Assembly (NCBI GenBank): GCA_028284905.1
Contig: JANQQU010000022.1
Location: 62,001-126,000, forward strand
DNA: 64,000 nucleotides
Reading direction: 5' to 3'
Origin: Calditrichia bacterium
Lineage (GTDB): Bacteria > Calditrichota > Calditrichia > RBG-13-44-9 > J075
The translations under genes and the position numbers were made by a program. Positions within the stretch are counted from its first letter, which is position 1. Every line of letters starts with the position of its first letter. Under the pieces are notes generated by a model, which did no database searches, was not told where the DNA came from, and saw nothing but the letters and a program-made list of their open reading frames with translations. This document shows, one piece after another, positions 50,827 through 60,311 of this stretch.

Positions 50827-50895
50827 TGCGCAAATCGTGTTAACTAATTTGAGGTGAGTGAGTCGGTTAAAATACAAGGGCATTGTAAGCGCTTT

Positions 50896-53895
50896 ATGGG
50901 TAAAAGAGTGAATTCGATTTGGGGATTAATCCTGGTTTTAGGACTGTTGCTGCCTATCGCCGGCATCAACGCACAGCAATTATTTATCAATGAATTTTTG
51001 GCTGATAATGTCGATGACATCATGGATGAATATGGTGATCATGACGATTGGATCGAGTTATATAATGGCGGGGATGATTCCGTAAATGTCGCCGGCCTCT
51101 ATATTACAGACGATCTAAGCGAGCCATTGAAATGGCAAATTCCATTTATCGATTCTACCCGTACGACAATTCCTCCGAAAGGGTTTTTGATACTCTGGGC
51201 AGATGGCACGCCTACGCAAAGCCTCATCCATCTCGGTTTTCGTTTGTCTGCGGATGGAGAAGAAATCGGTTTATACGATGCCGATAGCAGTCGATATATT
51301 GATTCCTTATCTTTTGGCGCACAAACCGCGGATATTTCCCAGGGGCGGCAACCGGATGGAGGCCCGGTATGGAATTTCTTTAATGAAACCACTCCCGGAG
51401 CCGCCAATAATACCAATGGCACTTTTGGATTTACGCAAGCCCCGCAGTTCTCGGTGCAAGGGGGGATGTTTAATAACGCATTTTCCCTGGAACTCAGCTG
51501 TCCGGATACAAACGCGGTTATTTACTATACATTAAATAGCAGCACGCCTACCGGCGCTACAGCGGTATATGACAGCGCTTTAACCATCGATAGGCTTACC
51601 ACACTTCGGGCCGTTGCCATTGCCCCAGGTTATTTACCCAGTGCGGTTGTTACACATACTTACCTGCTTAATTTTCCCACAACGATACCGGTTGTTTCTC
51701 TTGTGACAGATTCCAGCAATATTTGGGGCCCAACCGGCATTTACAATAACCGGACTGCCAATTGGGAAAAACCAGTTTCTGTCGAGCTCTTTGAACCGGA
51801 TGGTCAAACCGGCATCCGCCAGAATGGCGGTATAAAAATCCATGCGCCCGATAGTCGTCCGCAGCAATCCTTTCGCATTTATGCTCGGGATAGTTATGGC
51901 GATTCCTATTTTCGCTACCGCTTATTCCCGGATAAACCAATTACAATTTTTAAAAGATTTGTGCTGCGGAATGGTGGCAATGACGGCTCGCAGCTAGGCG
52001 TAAAATCCCACATGCGTGATGCGATTATGCACGTGCTCTATCGCCAGGAAAATGTCGCAAATATCACCGCCGGATATCGCCCGTCGCACGTTTTCCTCAA
52101 TGGTAATTACTGGGGGCTCTATAATATTCGTGAACGGCAGGATGAACATTTTATTGAAACGAATTATGGCAGTTCCGATATCGACTTACTGGAAAGAGCG
52201 TTTAATTTCCCCGGTAACCGAAATGCGATAGTCGGGAATTGGACGGAATATAATTTACTGGAAGCTTTTGCCGATGAAAATGATCTGAATGATCCGGCGA
52301 ACTTTGCCCAAATTCAAACGATGATGGATGTAGAGAATTTTCGGGATTACTGGATCTTCGAAATCTTTGCCGGAAACTTTGACTGGCTCAGTAATAATAT
52401 TCGCATGTGGCGGCCTCGCACAGCAGATGGCATTTTCCGCTGGATGATGTGGGATCTTGACCATGGATTAGGCTTGCCGTTTCAGAACTATGGGATACCT
52501 TCCTGGAATACACTGGAGTGGGCAACAGATACAACCGGCGTGCGAATTGAAAGTGGAAAAAACACCCTGCTCATTCGGAATTTACTGGAGAATGATCATT
52601 TCCGGTATGGGTTTATCAACCGTTTTGCAGATTTGTTGAACACCACCTTTTCAACCGCTCATACACATCATGTTGTTGATTCTTTAAGAAATCACCTGCT
52701 GCCGGAAATGCCCTTGCAAATTGAGCAATGGGGACATGATATCTCTTTTTGGGAAGAAGGCGTGCTAAGTGTGAAGTTTTATTTGCAAAAACGCCCGGGC
52801 TTCGTGAAACAGCATATCATGAGTAAATTTAATATCGAAGATTCCATATCGGTCAACCTCGCAGTATCGCCACCTGGTAGCGGGCATATTCGAATCAACA
52901 CACTTTCCTTGGACAGCTATCCCTGGGAAGGTGTCTACTTTAAAAATGTACCGATTACCTTTCGCGCAAATCCGTTGCCAGGATATCGCTTTGTTGGCTG
53001 GTCCGCTGGACCGAAGCCTAACGCACAAGTCTTTCAGTCGCAGTTGGCCGGAGATTTGGAAATGACCGCTCTTTTTGAGGCTGATACCAGTCAAACAGAT
53101 TTGCCTCCATTGGTTATTAACGAGATTAATTATGCTGCCGCTCAGAATTTTGACACGAAAGATTGGGTAGAGTTATACAATACACAATCGACCGACCTTG
53201 ACGTCTCTGGATGGTTTTTTCAGGATAACAATACCAGCGATCGCTTTGTTTTCCCAATCGGTAGTTCCATTCCTGCCAGAGGGTATGCCATACTTTCCCG
53301 GGACTCAATTGCCTTTCGTCAGTTCTTTCCGGAAGAAGGCAAAATTTATGGTGAAATCGATTTTGGATTGAGCAGTGCGGGAGAACTTCTGCAGCTCTTC
53401 GATAATGCCAGTAATTTAATTGACGAATTGACCTACAGCAGTAGCACCCCCTGGCCGACAGCGGCTAATGGAGATGGACCAACACTCGAATTGCTGAACA
53501 TCAGCCGGGATAATGAGGTGGCGGAAAACTGGCAGGCTTCCTGGGAAATTGGTGGCTCGCCCGGGCGGGAAAACAGTACTTTAGTGGGAATTCCCGGTAG
53601 AGAAAATGGATTACCAACGACTTTAAGCCTGGCGCAAAACTATCCCAATCCGTTTAATCCGCAGACAACCGTCGCTTATGGCCTACCCGGCACTGGCGAA
53701 GTAGATCTGGCAATTTATGATATTCTCGGCCGGAAAGTTGCTCAATTAGTGCGGAAGAAACAAAGTGCCGGCTATTATCAAGTTGTTTGGGATGGCAGGA
53801 ATCATCTGCGCGAGCAGGCCGGGTCGGGAATTTACATTTATCGCCTGACAGTGAACGGAGTGAATCGTTACCGCAAAATGATTTTGCTGCGTTAA
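50896..53895 (+). CDS. Second giant secreted LTD-CotH protein (paralogue)
   Basis: A 999-residue protein with signal peptide ending in INAQ. Layout: lamin tail (about 30-150), chitobiase-like strand domain (185-250), CotH with WDLDHGLGLPF in place of its neighbour's WDMD, InlB-like repeat (640-715), second lamin tail (730-875) and a C-terminal sorting domain with FNPQTT, YDILGRKVAQ and KMILLR. It lacks the beta-helix of the preceding gene. The first 14 codons of a longer frame (GTG at 50854) are less likely than ATG 50896. It probably arose from tandem duplication. Confidence 0.85.
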   Translation: MGKRVNSIWGLILVLGLLLPIAGINAQQLFINEFLADNVDDIMDEYGDHDDWIELYNGGDDSVNVAGLYITDDLSEPLKWQIPFIDSTRTTIPPKGFLILWADGTPTQSLIHLGFRLSADGEEIGLYDADSSRYIDSLSFGAQTADISQGRQPDGGPVWNFFNETTPGAANNTNGTFGFTQAPQFSVQGGMFNNAFSLELSCPDTNAVIYYTLNSSTPTGATAVYDSALTIDRLTTLRAVAIAPGYLPSAVVTHTYLLNFPTTIPVVSLVTDSSNIWGPTGIYNNRTANWEKPVSVELFEPDGQTGIRQNGGIKIHAPDSRPQQSFRIYARDSYGDSYFRYRLFPDKPITIFKRFVLRNGGNDGSQLGVKSHMRDAIMHVLYRQENVANITAGYRPSHVFLNGNYWGLYNIRERQDEHFIETNYGSSDIDLLERAFNFPGNRNAIVGNWTEYNLLEAFADENDLNDPANFAQIQTMMDVENFRDYWIFEIFAGNFDWLSNNIRMWRPRTADGIFRWMMWDLDHGLGLPFQNYGIPSWNTLEWATDTTGVRIESGKNTLLIRNLLENDHFRYGFINRFADLLNTTFSTAHTHHVVDSLRNHLLPEMPLQIEQWGHDISFWEEGVLSVKFYLQKRPGFVKQHIMSKFNIEDSISVNLAVSPPGSGHIRINTLSLDSYPWEGVYFKNVPITFRANPLPGYRFVGWSAGPKPNAQVFQSQLAGDLEMTALFEADTSQTDLPPLVINEINYAAAQNFDTKDWVELYNTQSTDLDVSGWFFQDNNTSDRFVFPIGSSIPARGYAILSRDSIAFRQFFPEEGKIYGEIDFGLSSAGELLQLFDNASNLIDELTYSSSTPWPTAANGDGPTLELLNISRDNEVAENWQASWEIGGSPGRENSTLVGIPGRENGLPTTLSLAQNYPNPFNPQTTVAYGLPGTGEVDLAIYDILGRKVAQLVRKKQSAGYYQVVWDGRNHLREQAGSGIYIYRLTVNGVNRYRKMILLR

Positions 53896-53912
53896 GCAGA
53901 TTCTCGTCAAAT

Positions 53913-55094
53913 TTAGAAAACCTCCGATTCTTCCATCGTTTCCGGTGCCGGCGGCAGGTGGCTGTTGCCGGCGAGTGTCTCCATGTATGATTTAACAAAC
54001 GATGGCCGGAAAATCTTCCGGTCGAATCCAACTTTACCATCTTCCGCCATTTGCCGAATCATTTTCTTGTAATCCCGGAAAGCACGGATTTTTGCATAGA
54101 AGGGAATAATGCCCATCGGTATTTTCAGTGAACCAAGCTCGAACTGTTGCCGGCTGTAAAACTTTTCCAGATTGTCCGGATCGAGGAAAGTGAGCAGCTG
54201 TTGGGCACCGCTGTCGATGAGGGCACGGTATCCTTTCAACGTTGCCTTCTCATGCAATAAATGCTCTTCAATTTGCAGCTTGATGTTCTCCAACCGTCTT
54301 TCGTATTCCTCACGGGTTATATCCGGAGAAAAGAGATACTCCCGAAATTCCTCCGGTGAAGAGAGATAGAGTGGATGTTCGCTGAAAACCGTAGCGATAT
54401 CCATAAACTCTTTACGAAATTTAGCATCCGCCTTGGCGGTTTGAATTAAGCCGTCAATGATAACATCCGCAACCGTATTAAGGTCATCCCTGACCGGTGC
54501 TGTACGGGTATTGCTGGCCGGCGCACTCGCGGCCGGTTGCTCGAGGTCTTCCGGGCAGGACTTTTGCAGAATGGATAGGATTTCTCCGGAACTATCTGCA
54601 GTGTCTGCCAATGCGGCAACCAGGGCTTCCCGTAACGCATCCTTACGGATATTTTCATTCTCTTTGGCATACTTTTCCTGAAGCTCCGCCAGCCAGTCAA
54701 ACAGGGCGCGGGCATCACTTAAAAACGGGTTTTGATAAAGGACTGTACGGTTCTCAGATATGTCGTCAGCTTCGGTGGTGTCTTCCGGGGCGTAGTAGGT
54801 TAGCAAATAATCCCCGATCTTGATCAGGTCGCCATTCTGCAACTGGTAAGGATGATCGGCAACCAACTTCTCATCATTAACAAATGTAGAGTTCGCACTT
54901 TGGCAATCGACCAGGGAGTATCCGCCTTCTTCCCGGATAACTTCCGCATGTTTACGGGAAACTATCTTCTTCGGGTCCTCCAGCCGCACGGCATTAGAGG
55001 AATGACGGCCAATAGTGATAACTGATGCATCTAAATCTGCTTCCAGACGCCAATCGGCATCGGTGACTTTACTGACGGTTATACGGGCTGGCAT
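53913..55094 (-). CDS. FHA-domain protein with TagH-like C-terminal domain
   Basis: A 393-residue cytoplasmic protein. Residues 20-100 form a forkhead-associated domain (TIGRHSSNAVRL, VSRKHAEV, NSTFVN) that binds phosphothreonine. Residues 105-215 are linker. Residues 215-330 (VIIDGLIQTAKADAKFRKEF, then HPLYLSSPEEF and RALIDSGAQQLL) resemble the C-terminal domain of type VI secretion TagH. No other type VI gene is in the window. It follows the FHA-GAF-PAS gene on the same strand with a 34-base gap. Confidence 0.75.
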   Translation of the reverse strand: MPARITVSKVTDADWRLEADLDASVITIGRHSSNAVRLEDPKKIVSRKHAEVIREEGGYSLVDCQSANSTFVNDEKLVADHPYQLQNGDLIKIGDYLLTYYAPEDTTEADDISENRTVLYQNPFLSDARALFDWLAELQEKYAKENENIRKDALREALVAALADTADSSGEILSILQKSCPEDLEQPAASAPASNTRTAPVRDDLNTVADVIIDGLIQTAKADAKFRKEFMDIATVFSEHPLYLSSPEEFREYLFSPDITREEYERRLENIKLQIEEHLLHEKATLKGYRALIDSGAQQLLTFLDPDNLEKFYSRQQFELGSLKIPMGIIPFYAKIRAFRDYKKMIRQMAEDGKVGFDRKIFRPSFVKSYMETLAGNSHLPPAPETMEESEVF

Positions 55095-55128
55095 ACTGAT
55101 TCTCCTTATAATCAGCGTAAATGCTTAC

Positions 55129-56574
55129 TTACTGTTTTTTAGCAAAATCCGGGTATAATACTTTAATACATTCTTCGCAAATGCCATGACTGAATTCTGC
55201 TTCGGAATGCTCTTGAATATATAATTCCAGCTGTTTCCAGGATCCCTGGTCATCACGAATTTTTTTACAGGACGAACAGATCGGAATCAAGCCTTTTAGT
55301 GTCTTTATCTTGTGAAGCGCGTCTTGCAATTCTGCAATCAGGTCTGCCTGCATTCGTTCTGCTTCCACCCGGTCGGTAATATCACGAATGATCGACAATA
55401 CTTCCGAATGACCGCAGGCCATAATTCTGTTTTCGTAATAACGTACTTTCTTGTCCAGCTTTAGCTGAAACTCGAACACCTGAATAGTGCCGACATAAAG
55501 TGCTTGCTCAATGTAGGAAAGCGTTTCTTCCTTGATGCTTTCCGGTAAAAATTCTTCCAGCTTTTTCCCGGGAATATCTTCACCGAAAAGCGGCATGGTA
55601 TTTTTCGGCATCTTGCAGGAGAGCACGGTGCCATCCTGCTGAAGGTGCATCATCAAATCCGGAATGGCATTTAAAAGCGCGCGGTTCGTATGCTCATTTT
55701 TTTGAAGACTTTTCAGAAAGTCTTCCATGTTTTGCCGCGCCATTTTTTCTTTTCGCACCCGCTGGTTGAGAATCATCCGTTCTAAACCGGCGGCGGTATG
55801 ATTCGCAATATCGCTGATGAGGCGAATATCCTGCCGGGAAAACTGTTTGTTGGATTTGTCTTCGATATAGATGATCCCCAACAAATCATTTTTGTTCACA
55901 ATAGGAATACAAATAACTGAGCGATCTTCAACGATGCTTTCGAACGCTTCTTCGGTTTCTTCCGGATGAATATGTAAGATCTCTTTGCTGGATTTAACCC
56001 GGTTAAACAATGGTTGTAAATCATTGATCCCCGGCGATCCATATTCTGCCTGATACAATTCCTGTTCATGATCGTAGACTTCGATCAGGCCGGATTCATT
56101 GCCGGTGGAATGGCAGGCCAGTTTTATCAGCCAGCCGATGATATCCTGCAGAGAGGTGGTTTTCGCAAATTGCTCGTTGATCCGTTGCAAAATGAGATAG
56201 TTGAGATCGACAGTGTTTCCTGCATCGGGAGAAACTTTGTTGATGGTTGCGCTGGTAATGGTTTGATCCCTGGTGTCGGATTCAAATACGATACTGGTAA
56301 ATCCAATCCGGATATGGTCCTGGCCCCGCAAACGCGCCCGCTTGATACGCTCGTCATTTACATATGTGTGGTTCCTGCTGCCAAGATCTTCGATGTAGTA
56401 GTGATTGTTCTCGAAGTAAATTCTGGCATGGCGGCGGGATACAGTTTCATCATCAAACGCCAAATCATTCTTGATTTGTTTGCTTCGATCGTTTTTGCCA
56501 ATGAGCACTGAATCGGATGACAATATGTATTCTTTTTCTTCCCCGGTATGATGGCGGATGCGTAATTTTGCCAT
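55129..56574 (-). CDS. FHA-GAF-PAS signalling protein
   Basis: A 481-residue cytoplasmic protein. Residues 20-100 form an FHA domain (DSVLIGKNDR, VSRRHARIYF, NHTYVND). Residues 135-280 form a GAF domain, and 290-400 a PAS domain (LLNAIPDLMMHLQQDG). The C-terminal 55 residues (LKGLIPICSSCKKIRDDQG and FSHGICEECIK) are the Cys-rich tail often found at the end of PAS proteins without kinase domains. It presumably senses a signal and passes it to a partner, perhaps through its FHA neighbour. AAGGG precedes the ATG. Confidence 0.85.
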   Translation of the reverse strand: MAKLRIRHHTGEEKEYILSSDSVLIGKNDRSKQIKNDLAFDDETVSRRHARIYFENNHYYIEDLGSRNHTYVNDERIKRARLRGQDHIRIGFTSIVFESDTRDQTITSATINKVSPDAGNTVDLNYLILQRINEQFAKTTSLQDIIGWLIKLACHSTGNESGLIEVYDHEQELYQAEYGSPGINDLQPLFNRVKSSKEILHIHPEETEEAFESIVEDRSVICIPIVNKNDLLGIIYIEDKSNKQFSRQDIRLISDIANHTAAGLERMILNQRVRKEKMARQNMEDFLKSLQKNEHTNRALLNAIPDLMMHLQQDGTVLSCKMPKNTMPLFGEDIPGKKLEEFLPESIKEETLSYIEQALYVGTIQVFEFQLKLDKKVRYYENRIMACGHSEVLSIIRDITDRVEAERMQADLIAELQDALHKIKTLKGLIPICSSCKKIRDDQGSWKQLELYIQEHSEAEFSHGICEECIKVLYPDFAKKQ

Positions 56575-57245
56575 AAAAAACCCTTGTTGTTAAAGATCGC
56601 AACTGGAAAGACCGGTGAACAATATTTCCGACGCTTTCGCTAAATGTTAACATACTTTGAAATTTTTAGCGTTAACGCACGTCACATGGCTATTTCTTAA
56701 CCGGGCAATCTGACGATAAAATGAAATGTTTATCTTTTGTGCAATAATTTTACCTAAATTAACAAAATTTAACAAGTTTGCCAATCTTTTTGATTCGAGC
56801 AAAAACCATTCCGTATACCGCTTAAAACCGATGATTTTGACCGGCGTCAAAACCTGCCGTAAATCCCCTGTTTTCAGATTGCCGAAAAAATCCACTAAAG
56901 TAGGTGCAGAAAGGAATACTCGCTGATATGTTTCGTAAAAACCAGCCAATGAACACTGCTTTTCGTGTGAGCCAATCCCTAACATTCTGCTGATGCTGGA
57001 TGACCTTGAGAAAAGCATCATAACAGACTTAAGTTTATGTAGCATAACCGTTTTAGATTTATTATATTTATCATGTTAGCGGAAGTGACTGAGTATTCAG
57101 ACATTTCCGCTCTTTGTTTTACTTTAAAGGAATTAGTGGTTTTGGGAAGATGTAGCAGTATTGTAATACAGCTGATATTTCCCGGACACAGAGAATATGT
57201 TCTTTGATCAGGGAAGATGTAAAAGCCTTCTGGAGTGCCTAAAGT
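56575..57245. other. Long AT-rich intergenic region
   Basis: About 670 bases between the divergent FHA and PIG-L genes. A 132-codon frame on the minus strand (56647-57045) has no ribosome site and an odd composition, so I do not call it. A terminator-like hairpin sits at 57078-57121. A non-coding RNA is possible. No promoter could be defined. Confidence 0.45.
57078..57121 (+). terminator. Orphan terminator-like hairpin
   Basis: AGCGGAAGT pairs with ACATTTCCGCT (one G-U) around a loop that itself contains a CTGA/TCAG stem. CTTTGTTTTAC follows. No annotated plus-strand gene precedes it, so it may end an unrecognised transcript. Confidence 0.45.
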
Positions 57246-57950
57246 ATGAAAATTTTATACATTTATCCCCACCCGGACGATGAATCATTCGGACCGGGGC
57301 AGGTAATGTCCAAACAGGTACGGGAAGGCCACGAGGTTTATCTACTAACCCTTACTCGTGGGGGAGCTACCAGGCAACGGCATAAGTATGGTTATTCGAT
57401 TGCGGAAATGGGAGAAGTTCGCTATCAGGAAATGCGTAATGTCGCTAAAGCGCTAAACCTTACCGGAATGACCGTTCTCGATCTGCCTGATGGCGGACTA
57501 AAGGAGATGGATCCACAGGCATTGGAAGAAGTGCTGCTGCGTGAAATTCATAAAATTGCCCCGGATGTTGTTGCAACTTACGCTTATCACGGCATTAGTG
57601 GATTTCATGATCACCTGGTAGCGCATACCGCCGTAAAGCGCGCATTTCTGAAGCTTAAGGAAGCATATGGCTATCCCCGCCGCTTTGCCATGGTAACGCT
57701 AACCGGCGAAGTCGCTTCGCAAGCGACCTATTTTAAGCTGAATGCTTCCAAGCCGGAAGACATTGATTGCGTTGTTACCGTCGATGATATCGACATTGAA
57801 AATTGCCATAAAGCCCTCGATTGTTATGTGACTTTCCAGGAGACAATCGAGAAGACAAATGTAAAGGATTTTATTTTGCATGAGGCTGCGTTTGAGATCT
57901 TTCAGGAAGACCATAAACCGCCCTTGCAGAATTTATTTGATAAACTGTAA
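57246..57950 (+). CDS. PIG-L/LmbE-family deacetylase
   Basis: A 234-residue zinc hydrolase. HPDDESFGPG is the metal motif. TLTRGGATRQRHK and the C-terminal HDHLVAHTAV complete the site. These enzymes remove N-acetyl groups from sugars, as in bacillithiol or mycothiol biosynthesis and in antibiotic pathways. The ATG at 57246 has no strong ribosome site. It stands alone. Confidence 0.88.
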   Translation: MKILYIYPHPDDESFGPGQVMSKQVREGHEVYLLTLTRGGATRQRHKYGYSIAEMGEVRYQEMRNVAKALNLTGMTVLDLPDGGLKEMDPQALEEVLLREIHKIAPDVVATYAYHGISGFHDHLVAHTAVKRAFLKLKEAYGYPRRFAMVTLTGEVASQATYFKLNASKPEDIDCVVTVDDIDIENCHKALDCYVTFQETIEKTNVKDFILHEAAFEIFQEDHKPPLQNLFDKL

Positions 57951-58095
57951 AAATATACAACTTCAGTTGGGTTAGGCGCTTGAAATTTATATTACTTGGC
58001 ATGTAGGTTTCAAAGGCCTTTTGGCTTGATTGTTGCCATTCTATCCGGCTACGGGAAGGAGTTGTATAAATAACCACATCAGGAGGTTCGTAACT

Positions 58096-58755
58096 ATGTA
58101 TTTTCACCGGAGAATACTGGCAACCGTGTTTTTATTAATTGGATTCCTTGCGGCCTGTGCCCCAATCAACAGTCAGCGGGATAAGAATGATCGGGATTAT
58201 GGCGAGTCGGACTATAGTCCTCCCCCGGAAAAAGTGTCCGATGTTTCTTCAAGTGAGAACACAACCAGTGGGGGAAATAACACTAACACGGTTGAAAAAA
58301 CCGACAGTACCGGGGACTTTCACGGGCCGTTTTTGCAGTATCAGCCTGAAGAAGAGAAAAAGGAAGTCCGGGAAAAGCGGGATGTTCAGGACGACAGGGG
58401 CATTCAGCAGGAAACCTATTCCCAGGATCCGCCGGTTAATATCAAAAAAACCTATTACGGAAAAGCCGTCTATATCAGCGACGATTTACATGGCCGTCCT
58501 ACTGCCAGTGGGGAAAGATACGATCGCAATAAATTAACAGCCGCGCACCCGTTTTTACCATTCGGGACAATTTGCCGGGTGACAAACGTTGCGAACGGAC
58601 GCACCGTGAACGTTCGGATCAATGATCGTTGTAAAAGTTGGAACGGACGGATCATCGACCTTTCTTACGAAGCCGCAACACGCCTGGATGCCATCCTGGC
58701 TGGCGTTATTAAGGTAAAACTGGACGTAATCAAGACCATCGATTTCCCGGAATAA
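58096..58755 (+). CDS. RlpA-like septal-ring lipoprotein
   Basis: A 219-residue lipoprotein with lipobox FLAAC. A low-complexity Ser/Asn/Pro-rich linker covers residues 25-115. The C-terminal DPBB domain (125-215) has YYGKAVYISDDLHGRPTASG, FLPFGTICRVTNV and the double-psi strands, with the Asp of the active site in INDRC. RlpA cleaves denuded glycan strands at the septum. AGGAGG precedes the ATG at 58096. The SPOR domain typical of E. coli RlpA is missing. Confidence 0.88.
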   Translation: MYFHRRILATVFLLIGFLAACAPINSQRDKNDRDYGESDYSPPPEKVSDVSSSENTTSGGNNTNTVEKTDSTGDFHGPFLQYQPEEEKKEVREKRDVQDDRGIQQETYSQDPPVNIKKTYYGKAVYISDDLHGRPTASGERYDRNKLTAAHPFLPFGTICRVTNVANGRTVNVRINDRCKSWNGRIIDLSYEAATRLDAILAGVIKVKLDVIKTIDFPE

Positions 58756-58892
58756 CAACAATATTCCGTGCCGAAAATTAATGATCTTAAAGCTGCATTG
58801 TATGTAACCTTCGGAAAGCGTATATTTTGCCACCGATGCTTTATTAAAGACGAATAAGTGAGCGTCAAAAAGTTAGATACAAGGTAGCCAAG

Positions 58893-60233
58893 ATGGAAAA
58901 ACAAGCATGTATTATCGGCGCGGGATCCTCCGGAATTACTGCCGCAAAGACATTTAAAGAAGCCGGTATCTCTTACGATTGTTTTGAAAAGGGGTCCGGT
59001 ATTGGGGGAAATTGGCGTTATAACAACGACAATGGCCTTTCCTCAGCTTACAAATCCCTGCACATCATTTCCAGCAAATGGAATATGCAATATTCCGATT
59101 ATCCCATGCCGGAAGAATTCCCCGATTATGGGCATCACTCCGATGTGCTTCAATATTTCGAAGATTATGTCGACCACTTCGGATTTCGTGATAGCCTGAC
59201 CTTTAACACAGAAGTCACCAATGTCTCCCCGGCGGGAGAAAATCGTTGGCGGGTGCGGCTTAGCACTGGTGAAGAAAAAGAATATGGCGCCGTGGTTATT
59301 GCCAATGGGCACCATTGGGATCCGCGCCTGCCGAATTTTCCCGGCACTTTTAATGGGGACGTTACCCATTCCCATTTTTATAAAACCCCGGAACAATACA
59401 AGGGAAAACGGGTGCTGCTGGTGGGCATAGGCAATTCTTCCTGCGACATCGCTGTAGATATTTCCCGCACGGCAGAAAGTGTTTATATCTCAACCCGGCG
59501 AAGTGCGTATGTTCTCCCCAAATACATTCTTGGTATTCCCAATGATCAATGGTTGAAACCATCCCTGGACTATTTGCCGTTTTGGCTCCGCCGCAATCTA
59601 TTCCGTTTATTAGCTTTCCTGACAGTTGGTAATCAGGAACGATACGGATTGCCAAGGCCGCCTCACAAATTGTTACATGAACATCCTACCCTGAACCAGG
59701 AGTTCCTCTCATATGTCGGTCATGGGCGAATTAAAATCAAGCCTGATGTAAAGGAGCTAAAAGGCGAATCAGTTACTTTCGTTGATGATACTAGTTTACT
59801 TTTCGACAACATCATTTACGCGACCGGTTACAACATTACTTTCCCATTCCTCGATCCGGCATTATTTACAGCGCAGGACAACCGGGTATCCCTGTATCGC
59901 CGGGTTGTCGACCCGACATTGCCCAATCTGTTTTTTCTGGGGCTGATCCAGCCACTGGGCGCTGTAATGCCCCTGGCGGAGCTGCAGGCAAAATGGATTG
60001 CCCGGTTATTAAGCGGCGAGTGTGCATTGCCCTCGGTAAAAGCGATGGAGGCAGTGATCGAAAAAGACCGCCGTGCATTGGATAAACGATACGTCTCTTC
60101 AGCCCGTCATACAATTCAGGTGGATTTTTTTGCCTATATTCGCGAACTGGAACGAGAGATGAAGCGGGGAAGGCGACTGGCCGGGAAAAAAGGAAAAACA
60201 ACCATACCTGCGCAAGCGTTACAAGAAGTCTAA
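58893..60233 (+). CDS. Flavin-containing monooxygenase
   Basis: A 446-residue FAD/NADPH enzyme. GAGSSG is the FAD site and GIGNSS the NADPH site. FPGTFNGDVTHSHFY is the FMO identification motif (FxGxxxHxxxY). It oxygenates soft nucleophiles such as amines or sulphides. Baeyer-Villiger activity is possible. The C-terminal 20 residues are basic. It is followed 78 bases later by an SDR gene on the same strand, so the two could act in one pathway. Confidence 0.88.
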   Translation: MEKQACIIGAGSSGITAAKTFKEAGISYDCFEKGSGIGGNWRYNNDNGLSSAYKSLHIISSKWNMQYSDYPMPEEFPDYGHHSDVLQYFEDYVDHFGFRDSLTFNTEVTNVSPAGENRWRVRLSTGEEKEYGAVVIANGHHWDPRLPNFPGTFNGDVTHSHFYKTPEQYKGKRVLLVGIGNSSCDIAVDISRTAESVYISTRRSAYVLPKYILGIPNDQWLKPSLDYLPFWLRRNLFRLLAFLTVGNQERYGLPRPPHKLLHEHPTLNQEFLSYVGHGRIKIKPDVKELKGESVTFVDDTSLLFDNIIYATGYNITFPFLDPALFTAQDNRVSLYRRVVDPTLPNLFFLGLIQPLGAVMPLAELQAKWIARLLSGECALPSVKAMEAVIEKDRRALDKRYVSSARHTIQVDFFAYIRELEREMKRGRRLAGKKGKTTIPAQALQEV

Positions 60234-60311
60234 ATTTATTGCCTGATCAGAAAATCAAACCCGGTGAGGCCGATTGCATTTCAATCACCGGGATGAAGGA
60301 CAGAGGAATTT

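Noticed and set aside
53913-55094. Evidence for a type VI secretion system in the window
   Set aside because: Only one protein with a TagH-like domain is present. No sheath, baseplate, Hcp, VgrG or ClpV gene was found.
56647-57045. 132-codon minus-strand frame before the PIG-L gene
   Set aside because: No ribosome site or domain. Length is explained by AT-poor stops in this stretch, and the translation has no family features.
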